A stretch of 64,000 nucleotides of DNA, taken from Empedobacter brevis NBRC 14943 = ATCC 43319 (lineage in GTDB: Bacteria > Bacteroidota > Bacteroidia > Flavobacteriales > Weeksellaceae). Below, one piece after another: positions 17,858 to 27,297 of this stretch (positions are counted from its first letter, which is position 1; each line of letters begins with the position of its first letter). Made by a program: the position numbers and the translations under genes. The DNA is taken from NCBI RefSeq assembly GCF_000382425.1, contig NZ_KB908292.1, positions 310,001 to 374,000 on the forward strand, written 5' to 3'. The notes beneath the pieces were generated by a model. It ran no database searches. It saw only the letters and a program-made list of their open reading frames with translations, and was not told where the DNA came from.

Positions 17858-20800
17858 TCAAGACACTTTACCTGTTTTTTCTGATGATATTTCCGAAATG
17901 ATAGGAAGTAAAAACGAAATCATTGTATTTGAAAACAATAAGGATATGCTTTCCTTTTTAGAACTTCTAAAACTGAACAATCAAACCAATAACAGAACAC
18001 TTATTACGCTTAATTCTGTGTTAAATTCTAAGAAATTTCTAAACAGATACCAGAATTTTGAAGGTAAAATATTTCTATGTTTAAGCAGAAATAAAGCCGC
18101 AGATGCGGCAACCGGAAAAATTCTGAAGGAGTTTAAGCATAAAGACATCAAAGATGTACGTACATTATATGACATTTGTGAAACGGGACATGAAAACCTA
18201 AGTGAATATTTAGAAAAGAAACTCAATCTTCAAAATAAAAATCCTATTTTAGTAGAACCTAAAAATCCAAAAGATGCAAATCGTATTAGATCCGAAGGAA
18301 TTTCCAAAACTCAGCAAGTGGAATCCGGAACATCTCGACAAAACGCTGGACAATCTATCGAGAAAAGCAAATCCGAACAAAACGAAAATCACACAGGAAG
18401 ACAAAATGTGGGCAGCAACCATGCTGGAAATGGACTTGCAGGCACAGAGCGGAGCGATTCGGGAAGAACCCGAGGAAGACCCAATGACAACACACAACAA
18501 AATGATGCTGGAAAAAATGCAACAAGAGAACATTCCCTGGGCGGAATCTTATCCGGGGGAATTATACCCGATAGATCAGGAAGAGGATTAAATTCATCGG
18601 TTCAAAATGAAGGGAATTTAGAAGTTCTCCTTTCAAAATACAAAGGTCAGAAGCTGACAAATGAACAAGTTGCAGAAGTCGTTTTTGCAGCTTGTTTTGT
18701 TTCTAATGACAATCAAATTCTTCTAAAAGAAAATCTTAACATTACCGAAGATTTAAAAGCCATCTGCAATCAGTACAAATCTGGTGGAACAGCAAAAGAA
18801 GGTCGGGGTATTCTTGATGAATATTACACCGATCAAAAAATAATTGATGCTGTTAAAAATCTTATTAAAGATAATTTCAAGGATAAAAAATCCATTTCGG
18901 TTCTGGAGCCAAGTGTTGGTACCGGAAACTTTATCAATCTTACAAAAGAGTTAAATAGTCCAACTTCGATAACAGGATTTGAAATAAACGAAACAACCGC
19001 TAAAATTACCAAAATACTTCATCCCGAAGCGGCTATTCATCTTCGTTCTTTTGAAACGGAATTTATTAATGAAAATGGCGGTAAAAAGGATTTTGCACAA
19101 GCGTACGATTTGGTGATCGGCAATCCGCCTTATGGGGAACACAGAGGTTATTACAAAGGATTGGGTGAAGAACCCAAAGTATCTAAATACGAGGACTATT
19201 TTGTTAAACGGAGTTTAGATGTTTTAAAAGACGGAGGAACTTTGGCAATGTTACTCCCATCGGGATGGCTGAATAGACAAAAAAGTTTGAAAAATGCTGA
19301 GATTTCTGAAGGTTTCCGATTGCCCAATGGCGCTTTTTCCGGAACACAAATCGGAACCGATATTATTATCCTCAAAAAGAATTCTTTAAAGCAAACACAG
19401 GATATTTCGAATTATTTTAAAGGAAATCCTGAAAGGATTTTAGGGAAGATCAAAGAAAAAAGCAACCGTTTCGGGCGAATGGAAGAATATGTTTCGGGAA
19501 ATTTAGACGAAGCACTTCTAAAAATCGAACAGATTCGAAATAAAAAGCATACGACAGCAATACAAATGAGTTTGTTTGATATTCCTGAAGAAGATGAACC
19601 ATTTCTAGTGCAGAAAGAAGAACTGAATCAAGTTCCCGATTTAGTTTCAAAAGATATTCAAGAAAATACAAAGAAAAATATCGAAAATGTGCTGTTACAT
19701 CTAAACAACATCAAATTCAAAACACCGGCAATAAAATCTGAAATCAAAAAATATGAGAAATACCGAGATAATTCAGACGCTTTATCTTCAAAAGAATTAG
19801 AAAAAATTTCTACCGCTTCAGCAAAAATTTTAGAAAGATATTCGGGGAACGGAAATTCAGAATATAAAGTTCAGACACAACCGACTATTCAAAAAAAGAT
19901 TCTCAAATATCAATTTAAAAAAGAAGATACGATCGTTCCTACTTCTTTGCAAAACAGTCCTGATATTTCTCCTGACGAATTAGAAGCTTTCCGGGATACC
20001 AATTACGAGGGAGTTTTGAATAAAAACGGTAAATTCCGTCAATATGCCAATTATATTGATGGGAAATGGATTCACGATTTTTATTACGCAGAAGGAAATA
20101 TTTATAAAAAGTTAAAGCAATTAGAAATTGATTTTAAATCTTCTTTTTCGGAAGGATATTCTGAGGTGCAATATGCAAAACAAAAAGCATTATTGGAAAA
20201 AGTCCTTCCTAAAGCCAAAACGTTGGATGAGATTTCAATCAGTCCAAACCATGAATTTGTACATCAATTTGATTTAGGTACCATTGAAAAGGAAAGATGG
20301 AACAGTAATTCCCGAACAACGGAAACCGTAACAGAACAATATAATTTAGCAGAAAAGTTTAAAGATTTTGTAAGCAATTTACCGTCTGAAGCTTTTCAAG
20401 GTTCTTCGTCTTGGGAAGTTCGTCAATTTGTCGATAATGAAACAGTAACAGGAAGCGACAAAGAACGAAATGCTTTAGTGCGTGAAAGACGAAAAGAAGC
20501 TGCAAATGATTTGTTTGGAAAATTTATCCATGAAGAACTTTCTGATGATTTACGGGAACGATTTGTCAAAGATTTTAATCGAAATTACAATAATATCCAC
20601 GTTCCGGATTATTCAAAGTTTCCGTTGTTTTCAAAAATTTACCAAAATTTCAAAGGAAAACCACTGCAATTAACCGAAGTTCAGAAAGGTGGAATCGGAA
20701 GAATGACCACGAAAGGCGTCGGACTTTTGGCGCACGAAGTTGGTTTTGGAAAAACACTTTCAGGTATTCTCTCGATGCATGAAGCAATGGAGAGAGGAAA

Positions 20801-22955
20801 TGCACAAAAACCACTTATAGTCGTTCCTAATGACAGTATTTTAAAACAATGGGTTGATACTATTTTTGAAACCATCCCAAATGCGAAAGTGAATGTTTTA
20901 GGGAATCTTGGGAAAGATTATGATCTTTCAAAATTTGATAATAAGGACGGAGAAATTACGCTTGTCACGTATGAAGGATTTAATAATATCGGTTTCTCGC
21001 AGGAAATTACGGAAAGACTAGCTTCCCGATTTAGTTATATTTCTGCAAGTGAACTCAAAGGGATAACGAATTCCGAAAGAGATTTTCAGAAGGAACTGGA
21101 AAAAGATAAAGAAATTCAAGGCAAAATGAAGCGTGGAAAAGTCTACGATTGGGAAGACTTCGGTTTTGACCATTTGACTTTTGATGAAGTTCATAATGCG
21201 AATCATATTGTAGGTAAAGTGAGGATTGAAGACAGAAAATTTGCTTCTGATTTCAGAAGCCAGAACCAGCAAACCTCAAAATTAGGAATCAATACCTGGA
21301 TGGCAGCTCAGTACATTCAGGAAAATTATGACGGTAGAAACGTTACGCTGCTTTCTGCTACGCCTTTTACCAACAAACCGTTGGAATATTATTCCATTCT
21401 TTCGCTGATTGCCAATAACCGTTTGGAAGAATCCGGCTATTTCAATGTCAACACGTTTTTTGAAACCTTTATGGAAGCGGATAACGATATGGAAATTGAT
21501 GCCAAAGGCGATGTGAAGTTCAAGACCAATGTCCGCAGATTTAAAAATAATACGCTGTTTCAACAGCTGTTATCGGAATTTATCGATATTAAAGGAGAGG
21601 AAGATAATCCGGAATTGATGCGTCCTGCAAAAATTAATAAGGAATATAAAATTGAACAAAACGATCTAACGAAAGAACAATACAATTTACTCCATGATAA
21701 TTTTGATTATGAACAGAAAGGTGCAATACTCACTCATATTCTTAATGCACGGTTAATTGCCATTTCACCGTATTTATCACCATATTATGATGGAGAAGAA
21801 CCTTCCTTTAAAGAATTTACAGAAAATTCTTCAAAGCTAAAGCAAACAATGGATTTAATCCGACAGAATAAAAAAGACATTCCGGATTCGGGACAGATTA
21901 TATATTCTGAATTGGCTGTCTCCGAATTTTCAAAGTTAAAGGAATACCTTGTACGTGAAGTTGGTTACAAACCCGAAGAAATTGGTATTATTACAGGAAC
22001 AACAAGCAAACCAAACCGTTTAAAAATTCAGAATGATTTCAACTCCGGGAAAATAAAAGTAGTCATTGGGAGTGAGGCCATTCAGGAAGGAATGAACCTT
22101 CAGGAAAATACGACAGATATTTATATGCTTTCATTGCCGTATAATTTCACTTCTTTACGACAGGTGGAAGGTCGTGCATGGCGACAGGGAAATAAAAATG
22201 AACATGTACGAATTAATTTTATGCTGACCAATGATAGTATTGACGTGTTTATGCTTCAGAAGTTGCAATCCAAACAAGCCCGATATTTGGAAGCAATGAA
22301 AAACGGAGCGGATGTTTTAGATATTTCGGATATCAGCACACAGGAACTGAAAACGGCAATTATTACAGACCCGATCACTAGAGCGAACATCGAAATTGAG
22401 TTGATGAAAAAACGATTTGAAGATGAAAAGAATAAGTTTCTTGCCGATAGTGCTTTTGTCCTGAGAAAGTATGAAGCTTTCATCAAGGTACAGGAAGAAG
22501 TGACTAAAGCTCAGCATAGTTACAATAGAGTTTTAGGCCATTCTAAAGACGAAAATGGAGATTACTGGAAAAACCAGCTGCCGTACTATCAAAAAGGAAT
22601 TGATTCAGCCAAAGAATTGGTTTTGGAAGCTATTGAAAATCTATCAAAAAAAGGGGTTAATGTAACAGAGATTGAACAGCAAACCAAAGCTACCGAACAT
22701 AAAATAGAGGAACTTGACAAAAAAATAGAAAATCTTCCGGAAGTGAGAAAGGAATTAGTCGTGCAATACAAATTAGAGAAAGAAGAATCGCTGAAAATCG
22801 CTGAAATCCAGAATTATGTAAAAGAAAGAGAAACCGAAAATTCCGAGTTATTTATAACTAAAGAATCTTACAAAACTTTAAACAATAATCACCCGGTAGA
22901 AAAAGAGAATGATTTGGAAGAAGAAACAGAAATATATGTAGGAAGAAAAAGGTAA
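17850..22955 (+). CDS. Toprim-like / N6-adenine methyltransferase / SNF2-type helicase fusion
   Basis: A 1701-residue multidomain protein. Residues 1-135 resemble a Toprim fold (IIVFENNKDMLSFLELL, and CLSRNKAADAATGKIL where functional Toprims have a DxD), so it is probably catalytically dead. Residues 140-250 are a low-complexity Gly/Asn/Ser/Gln linker. A DNA methyltransferase follows, with motif I LEPSVGTGNF (about 352) and motif IV DLVIGNPPYGEH (about 425). Next comes a superfamily 2 helicase with HEVGFGKTL (about 962), FDEVHNA (about 1111), LLSATPFTN (about 1168) and the motif VI EGRAWRQGN (about 1440), then a long coiled-coil tail. Such fusions are frequent on Bacteroidetes ICEs and resemble phage DarB-type anti-restriction proteins; whether this one modifies, protects or remodels DNA during transfer is not shown. 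It overlaps the lipoprotein gene by 8 nt. Confidence 0.85.
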   Translation: MSNQDTLPVFSDDISEMIGSKNEIIVFENNKDMLSFLELLKLNNQTNNRTLITLNSVLNSKKFLNRYQNFEGKIFLCLSRNKAADAATGKILKEFKHKDIKDVRTLYDICETGHENLSEYLEKKLNLQNKNPILVEPKNPKDANRIRSEGISKTQQVESGTSRQNAGQSIEKSKSEQNENHTGRQNVGSNHAGNGLAGTERSDSGRTRGRPNDNTQQNDAGKNATREHSLGGILSGGIIPDRSGRGLNSSVQNEGNLEVLLSKYKGQKLTNEQVAEVVFAACFVSNDNQILLKENLNITEDLKAICNQYKSGGTAKEGRGILDEYYTDQKIIDAVKNLIKDNFKDKKSISVLEPSVGTGNFINLTKELNSPTSITGFEINETTAKITKILHPEAAIHLRSFETEFINENGGKKDFAQAYDLVIGNPPYGEHRGYYKGLGEEPKVSKYEDYFVKRSLDVLKDGGTLAMLLPSGWLNRQKSLKNAEISEGFRLPNGAFSGTQIGTDIIILKKNSLKQTQDISNYFKGNPERILGKIKEKSNRFGRMEEYVSGNLDEALLKIEQIRNKKHTTAIQMSLFDIPEEDEPFLVQKEELNQVPDLVSKDIQENTKKNIENVLLHLNNIKFKTPAIKSEIKKYEKYRDNSDALSSKELEKISTASAKILERYSGNGNSEYKVQTQPTIQKKILKYQFKKEDTIVPTSLQNSPDISPDELEAFRDTNYEGVLNKNGKFRQYANYIDGKWIHDFYYAEGNIYKKLKQLEIDFKSSFSEGYSEVQYAKQKALLEKVLPKAKTLDEISISPNHEFVHQFDLGTIEKERWNSNSRTTETVTEQYNLAEKFKDFVSNLPSEAFQGSSSWEVRQFVDNETVTGSDKERNALVRERRKEAANDLFGKFIHEELSDDLRERFVKDFNRNYNNIHVPDYSKFPLFSKIYQNFKGKPLQLTEVQKGGIGRMTTKGVGLLAHEVGFGKTLSGILSMHEAMERGNAQKPLIVVPNDSILKQWVDTIFETIPNAKVNVLGNLGKDYDLSKFDNKDGEITLVTYEGFNNIGFSQEITERLASRFSYISASELKGITNSERDFQKELEKDKEIQGKMKRGKVYDWEDFGFDHLTFDEVHNANHIVGKVRIEDRKFASDFRSQNQQTSKLGINTWMAAQYIQENYDGRNVTLLSATPFTNKPLEYYSILSLIANNRLEESGYFNVNTFFETFMEADNDMEIDAKGDVKFKTNVRRFKNNTLFQQLLSEFIDIKGEEDNPELMRPAKINKEYKIEQNDLTKEQYNLLHDNFDYEQKGAILTHILNARLIAISPYLSPYYDGEEPSFKEFTENSSKLKQTMDLIRQNKKDIPDSGQIIYSELAVSEFSKLKEYLVREVGYKPEEIGIITGTTSKPNRLKIQNDFNSGKIKVVIGSEAIQEGMNLQENTTDIYMLSLPYNFTSLRQVEGRAWRQGNKNEHVRINFMLTNDSIDVFMLQKLQSKQARYLEAMKNGADVLDISDISTQELKTAIITDPITRANIEIELMKKRFEDEKNKFLADSAFVLRKYEAFIKVQEEVTKAQHSYNRVLGHSKDENGDYWKNQLPYYQKGIDSAKELVLEAIENLSKKGVNVTEIEQQTKATEHKIEELDKKIENLPEVRKELVVQYKLEKEESLKIAEIQNYVKERETENSELFITKESYKTLNNNHPVEKENDLEEETEIYVGRKR
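18274..18591 (+). CDS. Candidate overlapping gene inside the helicase-fusion linker
   Basis: A 105-codon ORF in the +1 frame relative to the methyltransferase-helicase gene, lying exactly over the segment that encodes its low-complexity linker. The +1 product looks like an ordinary soluble protein: it has a spread of hydrophobic and charged residues, three Trp, the phrases KLSKWNPEHLDKTL and KMWAATMLEMDLQ, and an acidic end. The main frame, by contrast, is Gly/Asn/Gln repeats. ATG 18274 is preceded by AAAAG. A purely compositional accident is possible, as the complementary strand is open here too (18249-18533). I regard it as a plausible overprinted gene with no known function. Confidence 0.35.
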   Translation: MQIVLDPKEFPKLSKWNPEHLDKTLDNLSRKANPNKTKITQEDKMWAATMLEMDLQAQSGAIREEPEEDPMTTHNKMMLEKMQQENIPWAESYPGELYPIDQEED

Positions 22956-22980
22956 AAGCTTTACTAAAACTCATAAAATA

Positions 22981-23010
22981 ACCAAAGGTAGACGTACGTC
23001 TACCTTTGGT
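22981..23010. terminator. Perfect 30-bp palindrome after the helicase-fusion gene
   Basis: ACCAAAGGTAGACGT is followed directly by its reverse complement, without a loop, 25 nt after the stop at 22955. It could fold as a strong hairpin terminator, although no T run follows, or be a binding site for a dimeric protein. The stretch from 23011 to the next gene at 23168 is AT-rich and shows nothing else. Confidence 0.55.
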
Positions 23011-23167
23011 GTTATTGTGAATGTTTAATTAATATATTGTGATACAATAATCAGAATACATCTGACTACCCAATTAAGGAAAGTCTCTATTAAATAAGTT
23101 TCTATCTGCTTCTAACCATATGCATGGTACTTTATTATAAAATAAGTTGCGCTAAAATAACATATCT

Positions 23168-23563
23168 CTATGAAATTTTTCTAAAACGGTCTCCCAAAAT
23201 AAAAAATATTACAATTATAAGTATAATAATAATCCAACTGATGATAATAAATAATGAAGCCTTTTTTTTAGGTAGTGCTTCGAATTCGATTAAATAAATT
23301 TTCCATTTTTCTGAGAAATCAAATATAATAATGTTTAATAAAATTATTACTCCACAAGGAATAAATACAATGGGCTCTGTTAAACTTAAGGTAGGCCTAG
23401 TTTTGTTAATTATAGAGTAACTAAAAATAATACAATAATAGATTAGTATTTTTATAATGATAAGAGAAAGCTCTGCTTTAAATTTAGAAAAAATTTTGGG
23501 AGCAGATATTTTCTCCCAAAATAATAATAACGTATAAAAGATAAAAAAATAAATTCTTTCCAT
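23168..23563 (-). CDS. Small membrane protein, probable immunity protein of the Rhs toxin
   Basis: A 131-residue protein with about four hydrophobic segments (residues 3-15, 32-50, 62-82 and 103-124), starting only 3 nt after the stop of the Rhs gene and last in its operon. A small gene directly downstream of a variable Rhs C-terminus is the classic place of the cognate immunity protein. A polytopic protein there suggests the toxin acts on, or at, the inner membrane. I do not recognise the family, and the immunity role is inferred from position alone. Confidence 0.55.
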   Translation of the reverse strand: MERIYFFIFYTLLLFWEKISAPKIFSKFKAELSLIIIKILIYYCIIFSYSIINKTRPTLSLTEPIVFIPCGVIILLNIIIFDFSEKWKIYLIEFEALPKKKASLFIIISWIIIILIIVIFFILGDRFRKIS

Positions 23564-23566
23564 TTA

Positions 23567-26500
23567 TTATAGTTTTTGAGCTCCCCAAGGAGCTATATAA
23601 AAATGAGTACGGTTATTTCCTGTGTTCATTATAGCATCTACTTCTTTTTGAAATTTCACGTTATCATTCATAGCATTTACTGCTCCTCCAGGATAAAAAG
23701 CTTCTAAGGTTCCATAAAGAAGTGATGCAGGAGTACCCCAACCAGTAAGCCCTAGAGCTCCCATTCCAATATTAGTACCAAGTTTACCGCCAGAAATTTC
23801 ATTATTAGAAAATTTATTCACATCCATGATAGCCCCTACAGCGAATAATGATTTACCCATTACACTTCCTATTCCATTTAAAGTATTACTTTTTAAGTAT
23901 GTCTTACCATTGCCATAAAATCTATTCCCTAAAAAATTTACAGGTGAGTTCGGTCTGGCTGTTCCTATATATAATTTTGAAGAAGTATTAGATAGACCTG
24001 AAGCGGCATAACCTAAAGTCCAATTAGATTGATCGAAAAAGCTACCACTCTGATAATTACCGGCCATTACTAAATGACCACTTGCAAAACCAAAGTCAGC
24101 TGTATTATTTTCTAATAATTGAGTTGTATTACCCATTGTTAGAGATGCTGTACCATTTTCATTAAGATTTAATGAACCTGTTTCTCCTGTAGCCTTGTTA
24201 TCAACATTTATAGATGCAGAGGGGCCTAAATATGTTTCACCTTCTGCTAATTTTGTAGAAGCATTTTCTTTTGTTAATGAAGCATCATAAACATAATTCC
24301 CAAGTCTATCTTGTTTCCAATCTTCAGCAGCCATCCCATCAGGGTCAATAAAATAAACAGGATTATTTAACGCATAAGTATAAGGAGAGAAGCGTCTTGA
24401 TTTTTCAGCTAACGGGTCAACATTAAACCAACGACCTATTGTTGGATCGTAGTTTCGTGCACCGTAATCATACAAATTAATATTAAAATCGTCTTGTAAC
24501 TCTTTACCATTGTATTTGTACTTATAGTTAGCATTCGCAACATTTGTATTGTTGTATCCCTTATGTTTTAAGCCAAACGGATAGTAATTGTTTTCTTCTA
24601 ATACTTTTAGAGTGCCATTACTTTCCTTTTGGTAGCTAAGACGAACATTCCCTAAATGATCAGTGTAATTGTACACATAATTAAAAGCTGTACCACCAGT
24701 TACATTTACATAACCTTCTGCTGTTGGAAAAAATTGTAAAACTGATTGATTTCCTTTTCCTGCTTCTTGAGAATACTGAAAACCATTCATATAATAAGTT
24801 GCTTCAGAATTTGATAGCAGATTCTTCTGTACATACTTTGCTAACTTTGTCCCGGTAGCATCATATGCATAGCTGATCTTATCTCCATTTCCCCAAAGAA
24901 CTTCTGTAGGTAAATTTAAGGAATTATACGAAATCTTCGTAATTCCTTTGTTTAAATCTTGAATTAAATTTCCATTAGCATCGTAGGCATAGTCGTTACC
25001 CGAAGTATTTCCATCTATAAAACCTACATCTTTGTACCCGGGACTATCTGTTACAGCCAGCAATTTATTTGAGTTGGCTTGATAGGTATAATTCGTATCA
25101 TCTATCCAAATCATATTGTTAGAGATATCTTGCTCACCCGAACGAGTTATTCCAATAATATTCCCATTCTTATCGTACCCCTTGATAATTTCATTATAAG
25201 CATTAACTATCTGATTAGCACCTTTGATATAAGTACCTTCTCTTAATCGATTGAGATTATCATATTGATAATTATAACTTCTGATAATATTGTCAGAGAC
25301 TTTCCAAATAGCTTCATTAATATTCCCATTGTACAAAGGTTTGAATCTTTGAGGTTCCCATGTCAAACGAGTTACTTTATCATAATTTAAACGAAATGAA
25401 AACAAATCTTTATACGTTCCGGTTTCCGTTACATCAATATTATTGATATCTGTTAACCATCCACGGATATTATACTTATAATCCACTTTTTGTAAAGGTG
25501 TAGACGAATTGGTGTTTCCAACTTTTTTCGAAGTCAATTGATTAATCTCGTTGTAAGAGTTCTGAACAATATATTCCTTTGGATTATTGTTGACCTGATG
25601 GGTTTGATACTTCAACAATTCATTGGGATAATAATCAAATTCTTCTTTTACTGTCATCTCATTACCTTCGGATTCTGACAGTTTGTGTTTGGTCATCGTA
25701 TTTTTAACCTTCCCTCTAAAATCTAAAACAGAAGCTGTTGTTTGGTAACCATCTAAATAATTCACCAAATGTGAAGCGACCGGACGAAGGTATTCTTCGT
25801 CGTAAAATGTATAGGCTTTGTTCCATGTTGTTTCACCCAAAACGTTGGTATAACTTGCAACAGCCAAACCTTTGGTTCTTGTATCATTAATTCCAATAAC
25901 ATTCTGTCCATCTATAATAGAAAAAGGAGTAACTCCTAAATTTTGATAATGATCGTAATACTGAACAGATTGAACGGTTAAACTTCCGTTAGGAAATTGA
26001 TTGTTGGTATAAAAAAGACCTGTACCATTATTTCCCAACCCTACACTTGTTCTTTCTTCGTTATTAGGCGTTCTTTTATTATTCAGCGCTGTTTGCATTG
26101 AACCTCGTGTGGCTGAATTTTTAAAGAAACCTGAATACACCATTCGTCCAAATTTATCGTATTTGAAGAAAGTCCATCCTTTATTTGTTCCTGTTCGTTG
26201 ATTGATATCTTGTTGTAGTGTTAAACGATCTTGAGTGTCATACACCATAAATTCTCTTCCTTTACCCGGAAGTTGTTTTTCAACCAACCTGTTCTTTTCA
26301 TCATAGACATACTGATAACCTAGTTCATCCATCAACTTTTGCCAATCGGCTCTCAGTGGATTCGAACCGTAATATAAATCTAGAAGTTTAGGAGGCAGCA
26401 CATAGGCTAAGTTTCCGTAAATATCGTATACGTAATAGGTATCGTGTCGGCCATCGCTTGTATCAATTCGTTTTAGGATCACCTGCCCTTCTTTATTTTT

Positions 26501-27292
26501 GAATTCAACAATAGGCTGTCTATTCTCATCAGTCGTCACCGTTTTATACAATGTCCCATTTGCATAATATACCGGAGAAATTCGCCTCGTTAATTCTATG
26601 TCATATACTTTTGTAGTGGCATTATAAGTTGTCTTTACCTCAAAAATAATGACTTCATCACTTGATTTATTGGCTTGATAACTAAATTTAATTTCATGTC
26701 CGCTTCCGGGAGCCCATGATTTTCCGGGAGCTGCTTGTGCCAATACACGATTCAATGGTGAATTTTCAAATGTTTTCTCAGAGAATGGAGTTGTATCACC
26801 TGTTAAAGTTGAATAAAATGTCGTTCCTGTTGAAATCGTATCTATCTGATTACTAGAGTTTGAAATAGGAAATGGCAAATATTCCCGTGCCTGTCTTCCG
26901 AATTCGTCGTATTCGATAGGGGTTACGATCGTTTTTCCTAATGGAGAAGCGCCTACTTGCAGCACTTGTTTTTCACGCCCTAATCCATCATAATAAACAA
27001 CGGTTTCCTTTTTCTCTGTACAATCTGCTTTTAAACATTCTGTGGTTTTAATGTAATTTTCTCCTAACGACGGCATAAACTGCTCTTGGTAATCAGAAAT
27101 ACCGTTCCCATTTGCATCAATAAAGGCAATAAAAGTTGAACCTGAACTTGCTTTTACATTAAATCCAGGCTGCATAGAAACAGTTCTTTTATCACTTACT
27201 GAGGTATTGGCAGAAGTAGGAGTATTAAGTATCTTCTGAGCAAAACTAAACCCAAAAAGATGAATGAGAAAAATGATATAGATTTTTTTCAT
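23567..27292 (-). CDS. Secreted Rhs-family protein with variable C-terminal tip (DUF6443 type)
   Basis: A 1241-residue protein with a signal peptide (ending FSFAQ) and the Bacteroidetes DUF6443 region (VYYDGLGREKQVLQVGASPLG, PIEYDEFGRQAREYLPF). Many YD/Rhs repeats follow (such as YDKFGRMVYSG, YDNLNRLREG, YDANGNLIQDL) and then the Rhs core motif YDYGARNYDPTIGRW...NVDPLAEKS ending YFIDPDGM at residue 987 (24332-24334). The last 254 residues after PDGM are the variable tip and include a Gly/Ala-rich hydrophobic stretch (about residues 1140-1210). Rhs proteins form a shell around a toxic tip in contact-dependent competition. No T9SS sorting domain is present, so its export route is unclear. It starts 5 nt after the upstream gene. 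Confidence 0.85.
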   Translation of the reverse strand: MKKIYIIFLIHLFGFSFAQKILNTPTSANTSVSDKRTVSMQPGFNVKASSGSTFIAFIDANGNGISDYQEQFMPSLGENYIKTTECLKADCTEKKETVVYYDGLGREKQVLQVGASPLGKTIVTPIEYDEFGRQAREYLPFPISNSSNQIDTISTGTTFYSTLTGDTTPFSEKTFENSPLNRVLAQAAPGKSWAPGSGHEIKFSYQANKSSDEVIIFEVKTTYNATTKVYDIELTRRISPVYYANGTLYKTVTTDENRQPIVEFKNKEGQVILKRIDTSDGRHDTYYVYDIYGNLAYVLPPKLLDLYYGSNPLRADWQKLMDELGYQYVYDEKNRLVEKQLPGKGREFMVYDTQDRLTLQQDINQRTGTNKGWTFFKYDKFGRMVYSGFFKNSATRGSMQTALNNKRTPNNEERTSVGLGNNGTGLFYTNNQFPNGSLTVQSVQYYDHYQNLGVTPFSIIDGQNVIGINDTRTKGLAVASYTNVLGETTWNKAYTFYDEEYLRPVASHLVNYLDGYQTTASVLDFRGKVKNTMTKHKLSESEGNEMTVKEEFDYYPNELLKYQTHQVNNNPKEYIVQNSYNEINQLTSKKVGNTNSSTPLQKVDYKYNIRGWLTDINNIDVTETGTYKDLFSFRLNYDKVTRLTWEPQRFKPLYNGNINEAIWKVSDNIIRSYNYQYDNLNRLREGTYIKGANQIVNAYNEIIKGYDKNGNIIGITRSGEQDISNNMIWIDDTNYTYQANSNKLLAVTDSPGYKDVGFIDGNTSGNDYAYDANGNLIQDLNKGITKISYNSLNLPTEVLWGNGDKISYAYDATGTKLAKYVQKNLLSNSEATYYMNGFQYSQEAGKGNQSVLQFFPTAEGYVNVTGGTAFNYVYNYTDHLGNVRLSYQKESNGTLKVLEENNYYPFGLKHKGYNNTNVANANYKYKYNGKELQDDFNINLYDYGARNYDPTIGRWFNVDPLAEKSRRFSPYTYALNNPVYFIDPDGMAAEDWKQDRLGNYVYDASLTKENASTKLAEGETYLGPSASINVDNKATGETGSLNLNENGTASLTMGNTTQLLENNTADFGFASGHLVMAGNYQSGSFFDQSNWTLGYAASGLSNTSSKLYIGTARPNSPVNFLGNRFYGNGKTYLKSNTLNGIGSVMGKSLFAVGAIMDVNKFSNNEISGGKLGTNIGMGALGLTGWGTPASLLYGTLEAFYPGGAVNAMNDNVKFQKEVDAIMNTGNNRTHFYIAPWGAQKL

Positions 27293-27297
27293 ATTGT

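Noticed and set aside
22956-23167. ICE right end (att site)
   Set aside because: No tRNA gene, no direct-repeat partner and no integrase in the window, so the palindrome cannot be called an end.
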